Assembly: GCA_015680685.1 (NCBI GenBank)
Contig: MNCI01025099.1
Location: 207,373-271,372, forward strand
DNA from: Gnetum montanum
Lineage: Eukaryota > Streptophyta > Gnetopsida > Gnetales > Gnetaceae
Direction: 5' to 3'
Length of the DNA: 64,000 bases
The position numbers and the translations under genes are program-made. A model generated the notes under the pieces. That model made no database searches, was not told the DNA's origin, and was given only the letters and a program-made list of their open reading frames with translations. Shown here piece after piece: positions 12,626 through 25,864 of the stretch (within the stretch, counting starts at the first letter, position 1; each line of letters begins with the position of its first letter).

Positions 12626-15368
12626 TGTAACACCTCACCCTAGCAAGGGCAAGGTGATGCCTAGGATTAAGAAATATTAGCATAGAAGCATGATAACTAA
12701 AACCAATAATGCATAGGATACATGATAATAAGAAAAGTCAAAGGGTACAAAACTTTCCTACCATACCAAAAACCAAACATATATATATCACCTTAGATAA
12801 ATGCATGTCTCTACATGAAGCAAACTATACACTACTCTACAAAAAAAAAAACACATAACCTCATTATCATATAAAGAAGAGTATAAAGAGTTCCATACAA
12901 GGGTATCTAGTCCACACTACTATACATGAAAATATACATCAACCAAGCATAGAAGCTTTTCCCTTCTGGTACCCTTCCTCTCTATGCTCATCTAGGCTCT
13001 TGCACCTTTTACTTGTAATGAAATAAAGTTAGTACAAAAGTGAGTGGGAAGCCTTTACACTTCCCCTACTAGATGGTCGACAAGTGTTGCACTAGAGGAA
13101 AGGAGTGGGATACAAGGAAACCTGCAACATTGTTAGTCTCATGCTTACTCAAAACAACACACATCATATCAACCATAATGCTAACATATGATCATACAAG
13201 CATAGACAAAGACATAGTCCAACATCATCTATCATGCCCATGATATACCAGAAATAGTCCATGATCCACATAATCATAATCCAAATAGAACACCTAGACT
13301 CAACAATATGACTCACAAACCAATACGATCACATACATAGCCCATGTGGTTGCTAGCATATCCATGCTTAGTGTAGCATGTGAAATGTTTCCATGAGTAC
13401 TCATAATAGCCATTTCTTGCAAGTCTTTTATTAGTCTTTTATTTATCCAACCAGTTCTAGGATCCTTCAACTTGTGACCTACAACCACTAGCCTTCTAGA
13501 GAACAAGCGATAGGGATGAACACTCCTATGTCATGGACCAGCTGTAGGGATAAACACACCTATGCCATGGACTAGTTGTAGGGACAAACACACCTATGCT
13601 GTCCCACTCTCAAGATGATGCCTAAGATAGAAGCCTCACCAATGCATCACAATGGAGGTCAATCCATACTACCTCCAAGGTGTGTCATCACCAACTAGTC
13701 CACATCCTCATGCTAGCACCACCTACCAATAATTTTCACAAGTGTCATCGTAAAAACATAGAAATAGTCTAGCTAGCTTAAGCCAACACATGTCATAAGC
13801 ACATAACATCTAACAAGAAACTAGACGGATCCATCCCTAATAGTTATAGTCATGCCATGAAAATAATGTCCTATTCCTCAAAAGACCTCGGTATGACAAA
13901 TAATATCCTATTCCTCAAAAGACATAGAACTTAATACAAATGACCACTAGAATAAGCTTCAAAGATAAAACTAATCCCACAATTAGAAAGTACTTCCTAA
14001 AACGATCCCAATGATACTAATTTTACCTAAATCGAACTCCTAGAAGCAAAGTTATGCACGTTCAAAGTTTGGTTGATAAAATAATATTTAAATAATATTT
14101 GGAACACCCAAAAATGCTTGCACCCTAATAGGCCCCACAAATAGCATATCATACAAGGATCATCAACACCACATACCACAGACCACAAGTTCACATCATC
14201 TCATACATTGCATATATATATTTATCCATAATTTGTAACCAAAACTGGACAAATTTGGGGAAAACAAAATAATATGTCCAAGCTCAATCCTTGAGCTATC
14301 CATCCCACATGCCCACATCACATAATCATATACACTAATCTAGCATAAAAATATAGGGGAAAGGCAAATACAACCCACTAATTCAAATTGTTGGGGTTGA
14401 AAGGCTAAAACAAGGAGAAAATCCTCAAAAACTTGGTAGGACTTCATTTCATTTCCAATAAGTTTTTGCCCACATAGATATGACCATAGTAATCCCAAAT
14501 CCAAGTTCAGAATAAGTAAAAAGCATTCACAAGGCTTGGAATCCAGAAAAAGAAGAGAACAAAAAGAAAAATGTCACAAGATAGACTCCTATGTGTTTTC
14601 TATTTTTAAAATAGAGGAAACAGAAGAAAAAAATAGAAACCTGAGCATGGCAGTGGGCTATGGTCTCTTTATCTTAAAATGTGAAAAAAAAAATTAGGCC
14701 ACGTTACTTGTGGTAGCAACAAAAAAATGGTGGTGGAAATACTAAAGGAAAAAAAATAAACATAATAAACATAGTATACATTCAACCTTTGATTGGGTTT
14801 ATTGGGTGCACATCATGTAATACATGAGTTTTACTTTTTTCCTTGGTTATTTTTTGACTCAAATTATTTATTATTATTTTTTAACAATATTTTCATAAGT
14901 TAGTTTTATTTTGGTCTCCACCCTTAATACCATAAACTTTAAACCTGTGTAACAGATATATCGCAATTCCAAATCAAAATATGTTTGAACCTACGAGATC
15001 CTTATCACATGTGCTACACATTCACATGCCAAAACCACATCTGAACATCACACAACATAGTGTTATAGTACAAATGCCTACCTACCAAAATCACACATAA
15101 AGCATGAAAACATACCATATTGGTGCTCTTATACCCCAATCCAACACTCCTGCTAGCAACCTTACCTATCTAACACATCAGACAGGGCTAGTGTACATAA
15201 TCACATTAGTTAAGCATGTAAAGGCATCATAATCATAACAAAAAAAAATGAAGCCTCATAAGATATAAAATAAATTAACTCATCCTTGAAAACCCACTGG
15301 GACTCCACATGTAATGTCTAAATCATAAGCGTATGACCATACCTACTAGCTCTGGGTGGAGTGTAACA
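12626..15368 (-). repeat. Chromovirus 5' LTR
   Basis: This is the 2743-bp partner of 5843-8639. Read on the - strand it starts at 15368 with TGTTACACTCCACCC and ends at 12626 with GGTGTTACA, next to the primer-binding site. It is followed on the + strand by ATTTC at 15369-15373, the right copy of the target duplication. Confidence 0.9.
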
Positions 15369-15373
15369 ATTTC

Positions 15374-15695
15374 AGGCTATGATTATAGTTTAGGATCATT
15401 TTGGGCCATGATGGTTGCTAATTTAAGGTCATTTTAGGTTGCATGTGCTGATAGCATGTGTCGATAGTTTAAGGCCATTTTGAGCCACACAATTGCTAGT
15501 TTAAGGCAATTTTGGATCCCATGTTGCTAGTTTAAGGCCATTGCAGGCCATAACAATTGCTATTTTAAGGCCATAATTGGCTGTAATGTGAAGATTAACT
15601 ATGATATTTTAAAGCCATTTTGGATCCCGTGTTACCAGTTTAAGGCCATGGCAGGCCATAGTGATAGTTTTAGGCCATTTTGGGCCCTAGTATGT
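15374..15695. repeat. Degenerate tandem array, AAGGCCATTTTGGGCC units
   Basis: Roughly eight to ten units of about 28-45 bp share TTTAAGGCCATTTTG or AAGGCCATGGCAGGCC cores, separated by variable GTTGCTAG-like linkers. The array continues the one at 5760-5842 once the chromovirus is removed. Confidence 0.7.
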
Positions 15696-15975
15696 TATCA
15701 TATTTCTTTTTTGTAATTTTATTGATATGATTTTTGTGTATTTTATTGTTTTCATGCATAAGCTAATGATTGCTAAAGGGTAAACTAAACAAGTGAATGT
15801 GTAAACTAAGCAAAAAGGAATAAACAAAGTGAAAAATGCATAATGTAAACAACCAAGCTAAATGTAAATGCATAAACAAGTGTAGGAAAGTGGGGTATGC
15901 AGAGGTGAAGGACAGGTAAGCACCTAGTATGTGTTGGAGTAAGGAGATGCCTTAGTCATGTAATTGCTTCCTAAA
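15696..15975. other. AT-rich linker, nothing recognised
   Basis: It is AT-rich with words such as AAACTAAGC and TAAACAA. The gag-protease frame at 15976-19623 may continue weakly into it on the - strand, but no motif is visible. Confidence 0.4.
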
Positions 15976-18900
15976 CTAGTGCAGCCTAGGAGGTGCATAC
16001 GACCTAGACTGTACTAAGTGATTTTTTCCTTGACCTTCGTCCACTATGTCAAAGGGCAATTCAGATCGTAACGTGTCCTCCAAGAGGTCATTGGCTTCCT
16101 TTGTTGGCTTAGGTGGGTCTACCTCACATGTTTTGCCCTCATCCTTTTCAGTGGATGCATCATCAAGGAACTTCACCTCTAACTCTTTTTCCATGTCTAT
16201 ATTGTTAATGGCTAGAGGAGCTGCATTCTCACTATAGATATGACCTCGCCACCTTCATATGAAAGGTGGATTTCTTGGTGGATGGGAGAGGAGACAACCT
16301 ATAATTGGGCTAGCCAAGGCCTACCTAGGATTAGGTTGAAGCCTAGAATTTCCTTGATAATGATGAACTCTATAGTGGTGGGGAATTTCTCCCCTACCAT
16401 GAGGGTTATTTTCATGGTTCTCCTAATAGCAACATGTGACCCATTGAAGGATTTTAGGCATGTTGTATTTGTGGGTTTAATCTAGTCAGTGAGGCCTAGC
16501 TTATTGATGATAGTGTATGGGATGACGTTTGTTTCCACCCTGTCATAGACATACACCCTGCGGATCTTGCATTTCCCTACATGTATTGTGATGACTATGG
16601 GCATTGTGATGACCTAATCCTTATTAGGGTCAACCTTGATCACCTCATTTCAGAATGTGAGGGGTGTTGAACTTGATTCCTATGATGTAGGAGGCAACAT
16701 CATAGCATGGATGAAATGTTGAACTACTAGGATGTCCTCTATGACAAGAATGGAGGTCAACATTTGGACTATAGCTTCATAATGGGTAGACAAGGTCATA
16801 ATCAAGTCATATAAGCTCAGTGTTATGTTCTTCTACTTTAAGGCTTGCTTCACCTGGGCTAATGTATTTATGAAATCCTTATTATTGGTCATTTTTTTGG
16901 TCTTGACCTCCTTCATGTGGCATAAGAGATAGATCTCTCATGAAGGGGACTTGGGCTTGGCTTGCTTGGCTTATTTGGAAACCTTAGTGCTTGTTTGTTG
17001 GTTGCTAGTAGTGGCCTCCTTAGTTGATTTGGCCATGGGGACTATAGATAGGGGTATTGGCTTGGCTAGGCCTAGCACTCTTTGCTCCTAATGTTGTTTG
17101 AGCATCTTATTAATGAGTTTCTTAGTCGGCCTCCTAGGTTGCCACCCAGATGGTCTATTAGCATTACCTACAAGATGGAACCTTATACAGGCAAGGATTG
17201 ATGCATTACCTACCATTGGACTTTGGCAGGTAAGGAGTCTACATGTTGTGATACCCTAACTATAAAGGATGACTAAAAGGTTGTTGTTGCAACATGCTAT
17301 AGGACCCTAATCACAAAGGGTGTTGTAGGTGCCTGAGGTGGATCTTTGATGATAATAGGGAACCTTAAACTCATGGAGGCTGAGGGGGCCTCTACATTGC
17401 TAAAGGGCACACAAATCACAAATGGCCATTGTGCTAGTTTTGGGTTTCATTGATGCTGATGGTGTTGATGATGTACCCTGCATTTTCTACATTTAGAGGG
17501 TCCTTGTAGACCCTCATCGATTGGTTTTGAGGCCTCATAGGGTTGGTAGCATTGAGGACCAACTCACCTTTATCAATCATTCATTAAATATCATCCTACA
17601 GAGCCATGCAAAAGTCAGTGTTATGGCTAGACAACTAGTGATAGTGGCAAAATTGGTCTACGCTAAAATGTTTAGGGACCAAGTGCTCATTTGGAGTAGT
17701 AGCTAAGGGATTCCTTAGGAGCTTGCAGTATCTATCATGCCTCTTATGAGAATCCTTGGACATCTACTTGTACTAGATGCATCCAGCCTTGAGTAGCTGG
17801 TCTAGGAGTCCTAATGATTTGAGGGGCAATGGGGTATACTTTGAGTGATCCTTATGCTCAAAGTTCGACCTTGGGATAGCTTTCCTTGTGGCCATTGATG
17901 ATGTAGGCTGGTTGGTTACCACAGCGCTAGGGCTAGTAGTCTTGTTGTTGGCCAAGGCTTTAGATGGCCTGGCTATTGGCTTGGGTTTAGTCATTTTGGC
18001 TTCGTTGGCCACCGTTGCCATAATTGTGGTTTATTTTCCCTTGCCCTTACCCTTCTTGGTGTGGAGGTTCTTATAAGCCATGTAGGTTGGATCCTTGCTG
18101 GCTTCAGCCATGTCTTGTATGCTTTTCATTTGTGCAAATGCTTGGCTCATGGATTGCAAGGCTAAATAGTATAGTTTTGACTTAATAAAGTCATTCACTA
18201 CATCCTTAAAGATTTCTAGAAGATGCATTTCATTTACTAATGCACTCTAATGTTGAATAGATTTCTGCATGGGCTCTGAGTGGCCCTACTTATTTTGCAT
18301 GAGCTAGTCTAGGATTACTTCAGGCTTCAATTTATACTTGAAGCAGGTGATGAACTGACTTAACAGATCCTCCAAAGAGGAAATGGAGGCCTTGGATAGC
18401 ACATGGTACCAGTCCAATGCCTTGTTGGTAAGTGACATGATGAACACACATATGATAAAATGTGGCCATGATTGTAATAATAGGCACTTGGATTGAAATG
18501 TCACGAGGTGAACATTGGAATTCCCTTTACCAATGTATTTGGTGAATTGGGGCAGTTGGACCTCAGTGGGCAACATCAATGGTGGAATAGCAAGACTTAT
18601 CAGATTTTCCTAGTAGAAGTCCATCACATGAACCATTTTAGAGGAGGTGGTCTTGAGTCACTTGATCTCTTTTGTTAGGCTTTGGATCAACTAGAATGTC
18701 TGATCCAAGCTCTAGGATGTTGCAACAAGCTACATTAGTTGTGTTGCCCATTGTGCTAGTTTTGTGGCCCATGACCTAGCTGTAGGTTGTGAGACCATGT
18801 GAGATAGTTACTATGTAGGCTATGCAATGGGTATAGTGGCTAGTGCCCACCACACATTGGTGGGATGGACTACCACTAAAGGTGATAATGAGACAAGTAG

Positions 18901-19623
18901 GGTGTAACATGCCTAAGTTATTTGTGGTTGAGGGATATGCATGGTGTGCATGTAGGATTGTGCAGGCATGATAGTTGTTGGCAGGAAAGATTGGGTAGGT
19001 TGCAATGGTATCACAAAGGATAGGTTGGTAGAATGTACTACATCCTATTGCATGTACTACCTTTGGTGGATTGCCATCAAAATCATTGGCCTAGGAGGTG
19101 ACATCGAGGTTATAACTGTCTCTAAGAAGATAGGTAGGCAAGACTATGGAAGGATTAGACTAAGGATTGTTAGTTGGAAGGAGGTATGGAAGGAGTCCTC
19201 ATGCTTTTAATAAGCCTTGAACTCATCCTACTCTTCTTGTAGGGGTTTCTTGTAATTAGTCCCTACCTCATGCTCACTAGTTTGGATGAGCCAGGTGAGA
19301 ATCCACTGATAGAGCTCAGTAAGTGGGATGTAGTCAATAGAGGATGGGATGTACTCCCATCCATTTTAGTGTACCAGCTCATAGCCTCATTTGGCCTTGA
19401 TGTCTTGGTGATCCACGAATAGGGCTGCTTAAAGCCTCGCACATATGAAGTTGTACTACTCATTGTTTAGCACCATGTACTTGGGACCTAGGCCATGCAA
19501 CTGAAGGAATTTCCTTTGTTCTACCATGGTAGGACTAGTAGGATGGTCAATCTAGTTTTCTTGTTGAATGGGTAGGACAACGAGTATGCTCAGAATGGAT
19601 GTTAATGGTTTCTCGGAGTTCAT
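15976..19623 (-). pseudogene. Ty3/gypsy gag-protease frame, Athila/Tat-like, many stops
   Basis: A single - strand reading frame runs from an ATG at 19623 to about 15976 (over 1200 codons) with no frame change that I can detect. It is interrupted by many TAG, TAA and TGA codons. The N-terminal part contains LQLHGLGPKYM and GWEYIPSSIDYIP. The gag core at about 18580-18300 has LPQFTKYIGKGNSNVHLVTF and SLTNKALDWYHVLSKASISS, typical of plant gypsy gag. A Lys/Pro-rich linker lies near 18020-17780. The protease region near 16570-16280 includes ETNVIPYTIINKLGL and FNLILGRPWLAQL. RT, RNase H and integrase are not found next to it, so pol is lost or was never there. An acidic tail (ASTEKDEGKTCEVD) follows near 16170-16120. 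The family is clear. The clade is inferred from the protease style. Confidence 0.8.
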
Positions 19624-20929
19624 GATGTGAATGAAGTTGTAGGAGAAAAAATGCAAAGTTTGTTAATTTCAAAAGAAAGAAAAAAATGGCTAACTTTGTC
19701 AACTATAAAAATAGCTAACTCTAGAAATGATAGAAAGATGAATAAGTATGAAAACTATGAAAAAATAGCTAACTATGAAAACTACAAAAAAATGGCTTAG
19801 TGTGAAAACTACAGAAAAATGTCCAAGTGTGAAAACTATGAAAAACAAAACTGTAGGGACTACACTTTCTATGCTAAGAGCCAACTACATTCCCTATGCT
19901 GAGAGCTGACTATGCTATCTTAACTACCCAAAATTTAGCTAAGTGTAAGATGTATGCTCTGGGGTTGCTACATGGGATTCCAAGGGAATCAACAATGGGG
20001 TCTAGTCTACATCAACTAGTTGGTAGACAACACTTGTGCTGGCCTAAAATCTAGCTACTACTATGGCAGGTTCACAAGGATGTCATGTCTACACTTGCCC
20101 TAAGCTAGTAATGGTGATGTATAGAGCATGCGAGACAACCACTAATGAAGTGTGAAGAAGGAAATGACATGGCCCTCCTTCTAGCACTAGAAAACTATAG
20201 TGATTGAAAATGTCAACAAGTGGAATGGAACATCGAAAAGTTCATGGTGTACATAGTTTGACCTCGAGTCTATGTGAGGGCATGCTAGAGGTAGAGATAG
20301 GGTGCCTAGAATGGTCTTTTCAATTAAATGGGAACTTACTAGATGCAATGCCAAAATGATGCTAAGTGTTTGCATAGTATTCACAATGTTAGTAGTGTTA
20401 ATGGAGGTGAGCGTAGTCAAGGGTTTTAGTGCAAAATGAAGGTGTCAACACGTAGCTATGTGTAAAAAAATAGTGAAAATGCAAGTAAAATGTCAAAATT
20501 CAAGTAAAAATGCTAAAAATGCATAGGATGAGAGCAAGAGAGAAAGCAGCACCAACCCAAATAGAGTAGAGCATAGTTAACATCAAAAGGGGTGAGAAGG
20601 TACATAGTGTACAACAGGTGTAGTGGACAATGTAGTCATAGTCTCAAGGTGTCTAGGCTACAAAAACTAATGTCTACCATGGTGTCTATATTTGCTAATT
20701 TGGCCACCATAGTGTCCCATGGGTTGCAGTGGTCTATGGTGTCCTACAGTGAGCTATAGTGATGTGTAACCTTGCCAAATGCTAACCCAAAGTTTGTCAA
20801 AATGCCAAGTGTGTTTCAAGTTTTTTGATTACAAAAAATGCTAGGTTTCTAATTTTCCATCTTCTAAAACATGGAATTCTAGGGTATTTATAGGGCTAGG
20901 ATTTTCATGAATTGCAGATCTACTGCTAC
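19624..20929. other. Leader of the old gypsy element, no gene
   Basis: The sequence upstream of the gag start is rich in repeated words (AAAACTATGAAAA, GCTAACTATG) around 19680-19850, then turns into AT-rich sequence without a supported frame. It is probably the 5' untranslated or LTR part of the element carrying the 15976-19623 frame. I could not locate a primer-binding site or LTR edge. Confidence 0.4.
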
Positions 20930-21800
20930 ATGGCAATGAGATAGTTGGGACTATGCTGCATCCAACTATGCTCTCCACTGAAGCAAACGGTGTTCTATTG
21001 GTATGCTCCAATGGACTCTACATGACTACTAGACTCTGAATACACTATCAACTGCATGTTCATGTGCCAAAAAGACCATAATGTACCTAAAAGATGCAAA
21101 AAATGAAACTTTGGAGACTACACTCTAGGACTATGCTATCCACTATTTCGAGTAGTGTCAAGCATAGGTACAATTTTGGGACAAATGAAAGGTGCAAAAA
21201 AGATATAATTTGCTAATCTTGCTTGTGAAAGGTGTGTTAGAGATGTAGTGAATGCTAGTGTTACATTTTGAAGGCCTTTGAAGGCTACTCTACATGATTA
21301 CACTTGACTACATTTTGCACTAGGGGTGAGCATAGTCCAACACTTAGACAAATTTTGTAGAAAATGGTGTTCCATGCTAATTATGCTCCAGATTGGGGGA
21401 GAGCATAGTCACAACACTTAGAAAAATTTTGTAAAATATGGTTATGTGCTAACTATGCTCTTCATGAGAGGCTAACTATGCTCCAAACTAGGGGTGAGCA
21501 TAGTTCGAGCACTTGTCAAAACTTGCAGAAACTAGCTTCTAGTTGACTATGCTTGACTACACTCTAGGGTAGTGGAGAACATAGCCTCAACACTTAGAAA
21601 AATTCTACAAAAACTAATCCTTGATGCTGCAGTGGAGAGCATAGTCTAGGAACTTAGAAAAATTTGCAAAAACTTGGCTTGACACTTAGAAAAAGTTTCA
21701 AAACTAGCACTTTGTGTTGACTAACTATTTACTGAGCTAACTATGCTCTGAGGAGTTAGTGGAGAGTAGGTCCAACACTTAGAAAAATTTCCAGCTTCTT
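20930..21800. repeat. Degenerate repeats with GAGCATAGT and CTTAGAAAAATTTTG
   Basis: At least six loosely spaced units contain AACTATGCTC, GAGCATAGT and CACTTAGAAAAATTT(T)G, spaced roughly 80-130 bp. The same words occur at 1255-1520 in the same orientation. Function unknown. Confidence 0.55.
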
Positions 21801-22391
21801 ACCTCATGATGACACTTGGTCAAATTTGTAGTTGAGATGTTGTAGTTCAAATTTGGTGGTGTTTCAGAGCTCTTTCACAACCATATGAACAATATTAATA
21901 GTGACACTAACCATAGTCATGGGAAATGCAATTACCAAGATAGCAGTACCCTTATAGGCAACTAGATCCATATGGGTACTATGTTTAGCAACCCATATCT
22001 CTAAGAAGTTCTACCATCCACACATCATTCCAAAATCATCATTATCCTCTACAGTACCATCGAACTCATTCATCATCTACTGAAGGGAAGAACCCATATC
22101 CATACTATCCTCCTCATCTATCTACACACATCCCTCCATCCTCAACCTAGTTACCTCCTGCTCTATCCATGCAGGGTGAAATTCCACCATAGCCACAAGA
22201 ATGAAATGCTACCAGGGCTATACATTCATAACTAGCTTTCTAGTTGAGTGGTTTAGATAATCGATCCAAGAAATGATCATTTTTCTGATCCAACAATCCT
22301 CCCAAACACATAACCTAATGCGACTAGTCATCCTATATCTCCAATACCCTCATCCTTTGCATCAAATTAATTTGAATGCCTCTTAAACCAA

Positions 22392-22980
22392 ATGCCACCC
22401 TGGATTTGCACTATGATGTTAACTCATTCTATTTTTTATTGGATCAAAGTTGGCAATCTTCCCATAAAAATATCTAACCTAGGAAGTCCACTCATTTACT
22501 TACAAATCGTTAGACATGAGCCATGCAAGGACCTTCTTGATTCTAGTTCCTATGTCAATCTCATGTTCCATGACATGTACAAGGCTTGGAACCTACTACC
22601 TCTTAAGAAGAGCAACATTTATTTAGAATTGGTATACTAGTTAATCACTATTCCTTTGGGACTAGTGGAGGATATTGTGAGCACAGTTTGTGGATGGTCC
22701 TATCCTGTTGATTTTCTTGTGATCAAGGGAGAAAATTGCAAAAGAAACTTCCCCATAATTATGGTAAGGGAATGGTTAAGCATAGTAGATGCACAAATGG
22801 GCATAAGGAACCTCTCCTTGAAAATCTCCATGGAAAATGAATTTGAACATTTAGAGAAGAAGCATGTTCCATGCATCATGTATAGTGATAATAGGTGTAA
22901 TTGCATGCAAGAAATTTGGTCCATTAAGAGTACATTCATTCAAGAATGTAATTAGTGTGTAGATGAAATAGATATCCAAA
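22392..22980 (+). pseudogene. Retropepsin-like protease of the truncated gypsy element
   Basis: The translated stretch matches the protease at 39370-39850 segment by segment: WIKVGNLP, GSPLIYLQI, the active-site region LLDSSSYVNLM (the relative has LLDSGSGVNLI), NLLPLKKSNIYLELV, LGLVEDIVSTVCGWSYP and FPIIMVREWLS. The central active-site Gly is Ser here, and a TAG splits the frame near 22638. The DSG-to-DSS change predicts loss of proteolysis. Confidence 0.8.
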
Positions 22981-23379
22981 GGTGCTTGTATGTAGTAGCC
23001 ACAAAATATGAGGGCACCCAATGGATGGTAGCTAACTTGGATAGTAGTATACTATGCATGGGACCAACTAAGAGCCTGACATATGCTTATGTCAAAGGTA
23101 TGAATGAACTTGAGCAAGTTCATCACCAACTCTCCAATGATGAAGATGATGATACCTATTAGGGAGAGTTGGAAATCTCTAAAAATTTCAAATAGGAGCC
23201 CCTAGAGTTAAAAACTCTACTAGCCAACATAGAATATGCATTTTTAAACAATGGCAAGCTAGTCAAAATCAATGCAAATCTTGCTCCTGAACAAAAAGGT
23301 AAGCTATTGTAAGTCATCAAAAAATGGCCAACAACCTTTGCTTGGTCATATTCCAAACTGATAGGAATCAATCCAAGGA

Positions 23380-24672
23380 TATGCTAGCATCACATCTACA
23401 TCGACCCAGCCATGAAGCCAAGAAGGCAACCACAAAAGCAACTGAATCCAGAATTGAAGCAAATTGTCAAAGGGAAAATAGAACAACTTCTTAAGGTAGG
23501 ATTCATTTATTCCATCATGGATAGTGAGTGGGTTAGTGCTCATAATTGTGCCAAAGAAAGGTGGCAAGTGGAAGGTCTACATTGACATCAAGCTATTAGA
23601 CATGGCAACATTAAAAGATCATTTTCCATTGCCATTTGTGGACCAAGTATTTGACACTATCTCCATTGCTATTATAGCTTCTTGGATGGTTATAGTGGCT
23701 ATAACAAAATCAAAATTGAGCTAAAATATTAGGCCAAGATAACATTCACAAGTCCCAGTGGAACTTTTATATATTGTAAGATGTCATTTGGTCTATGCAA
23801 TGCCCTTACAACATTTCAACACTTGGTCCTTAGTGTTTTCCAGCAGTAGACTGGTAGTGGGGTAGAAGTATATATGGATGACTTCTCTACCTATAAGGCT
23901 ACATTTGAGTACGCCATGGACCACCTTAAGCAGGTTTTGAAAAGATGTGTTAAAATAAACCTTAGGATCAATTGGGAAAAAATCCATCTAATGATCTAGG
24001 AAGGCATAGTACTAGGGCACAGAATTACTTAGGTAAGGATTGAGATACGCCTAGAAAAAATAAGGATCATCCAAGGAATCACACATCAACCAAATATTGT
24101 TAAAGATGTCCAATCATTCCTTGGACACACTGGCTACTACTAGTGATTCATAGAGAATTTTTCTAATATCACAAAGTCATTGGTCAAGCTTACAAAGAAA
24201 GATACTTCATTCATCTAGACCAAGGAATGTGAACATACATTTCAACAATTAAAAGATAAACTCATAGAAACTCCAATTCTATGGGTACTAGACTAGTCTA
24301 GACCATTCCATATAATGATAGATGCATCTAATTATGCCTTGGGAGTAGTGCTTATGTAGTTGGACAATAAGAAACATTCATATTACATCCACTACATGAG
24401 CTGATGCATTGTGGGTGCACAATTGAATTACACCACAACTGAGAAAGAAATAATGGTGGTGGTGTATGCTCTTGAAAAGTTTAGGCACTATGTATTTAAT
24501 TAGAAAGTATTTGTGCACAGAAATCATAGTGCCATCCTCTTCCTAATGAATAAGCTAACAGTAAGCCCCTGTATCATACAGTGGCTTGTGATTTTGTAGG
24601 AATTCAATCTCACAATGGTAGATTGGAAAGGAACTAAGAATGTGGTCACTGACCACCTCTCTTAGTTAAGAT
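23380..24672 (+). pseudogene. Reverse transcriptase and RNase H of the truncated gypsy element
   Basis: RT is recognisable from IVPKKGGKWKVYID near 23545 and KDHFPLPFVDQVFDT near 23615, then after a frameshift near 23690 YSGYNKIKIE, AKITFTSPSGTFIYCKMSFG, the catalytic VYMDDFSTY near 23870, GHRIT and VQSFLGHTGYY near 24120. RNase H follows at about 24300-24490 (FHIMIDASNYALGVVLM, TTTEKEIMVVVYALEKFRHY), ending with KNVVTDHLS near 24650. Many stops fit CAG/CGG-type deamination (for example TAG in the second strand of the fold). The VTDHLS ending is typical of Athila/Tat elements. Confidence 0.85.
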
Positions 24673-24769
24673 AGGATAATAAAGAGGAGGAAAGCCACTC
24701 ACTGATCAATTTCTAGATGAACTCCTCTTACAAGAATAGTAAATGACCAAGTGTTCATTGAACCAAAAT

Positions 24770-25825
24770 GATATGATGGCATCCTCACTTACCTTTTCAT
24801 TCAAGAGATTCCATAAGATGTGGCATTTAGGAAGAAANTATTGTCCTACAATCTTCAAGGATGCCCACTAGTTTGTCCGATCTTGTGAGCATTGTCAACA
24901 AGATGGTGGGATGACCACTGGAATAGAGGATCCTCAATAGTGGATTGAACCATTGGAGTCCTTTAACATATGGGGCATATAATTCATAGGTTCCATCATG
25001 CCCATGTCCAATGGAAAGGCATATATCATCATAGCAATTGACTACTACATCAAATGGGTAGAAGTAGCAACTATCACCAATTGTACATTATCCACTACTA
25101 CTAGATTTGCACAACAAAATGTTAATAGATTTGGGATCTCATGTGCACTAATTTCTAATAATGGAACTCATTTTACAAGTGCCACCTTTTAAAAACTTAT
25201 GCAATTCTTTGGTGTCGAACATCAATTAAAAACACCTTATCATCCCCAAACCAACAATCAAGTAGAGGTAACCAATAGGGAGATTACAAAGATCTTAACA
25301 AGGACCATAAGCAAATATAGGAGAGATTAGAGCACAAAACTGAACAATGCCCTATGGGCTTACTGTTCAACATGGAAACTTTCTATTGGCTACTCTCCCT
25401 ATGATTTTGTGTATGAAAAACTCCCAATGCTCCCAATCCAATCTGAGCTCCATACACTCTCAACAGCCTATGAACTAAATTTTGACCTGAGCCTAGCACA
25501 AAGAGAAAGATTGATCAACATCAATGTGCTAGATAAAAATAGATTAGTGGCCCTATCCTTGAATTAAGTACACAAGGAATTCAACAAGAAATGACATGAC
25601 CTAAGAATACAGAAAGTAAAAATTTTGAGCTAGAGATAAGGTTCTCTATTAGAATCCCACACATGTACCATAGAAAACTATGTTTCAAACATTGTGGGAG
25701 AGACCTTATATAATTGTTGAAACCTTTCCCTTTGGGGGCATGACCATATACAAACTTGAGTGCCCAAATAAAAGGTAGTTGGTCAACATCCAACAAGTAA
25801 AGCTTTTTCATGAGCCTAAGTAAGC
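24770..25825 (+). pseudogene. Integrase of the truncated gypsy element
   Basis: An H2C2-type zinc-binding region is traceable near 24790-24900 (HKMWHLG, CEHCQQDGGM), broken by an undetermined base at 24838. The catalytic core follows: IAIDYYIKWVEVA near 25035 supplies the first Asp, ISNNGTHFTSATF near 25150 has Asn where the second Asp is normal (SDNGTHF), and YHPQTNNQVEVTNREI near 25245 supplies the Glu. A C-terminal region extends to about 25825. Asp-to-Asn at the second catalytic position would abolish strand transfer. No chromodomain is seen. Confidence 0.82.
24838..24838. other. Single undetermined base in integrase region
   Basis: A lone n interrupts the zinc-binding part of integrase. 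Elsewhere in this window single n positions hide hundreds of bases, so the true length here is uncertain. Confidence 0.6.
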
Positions 25826-25864
25826 TTATGCAACAAATACCTCAATGGATGGACAACTATGCTT

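Larger units (their letters stand above)
5843..15368 (-). mobile_element. Ty3/gypsy chromovirus (Tekay/Del-like), decayed but complete
   Basis: Two long direct repeats (5843-8639 and 12626-15368) flank a roughly 4-kb internal region. Read on the - strand the LTRs begin TGTTACACTCCACCC and end GGTGTTACA. A tRNA-iMet primer site adjoins the 5' LTR and a purine tract adjoins the 3' LTR. The host sequence is duplicated exactly as ATTTC at 5838-5842 and 15369-15373, fixing both ends. Gene order on the - strand is gag, protease, RT, RNase H, integrase and a C-terminal chromodomain-like tail, which is the chromovirus arrangement. The LTRs have diverged by many transitions and the 3' copy starts TATTAC instead of TGTTAC on that strand, so the insertion is old. 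About 150-180 codons expected between protease and RT appear to be missing. Confidence 0.9.

Noticed and set aside
1255-21800. LTR pair made of 1255-1760 and 19680-21800 for the old - strand gypsy element
   Set aside because: They share words and orientation, but I could not align continuous sequence, termini, a primer site or a target duplication. Left as repeats only.
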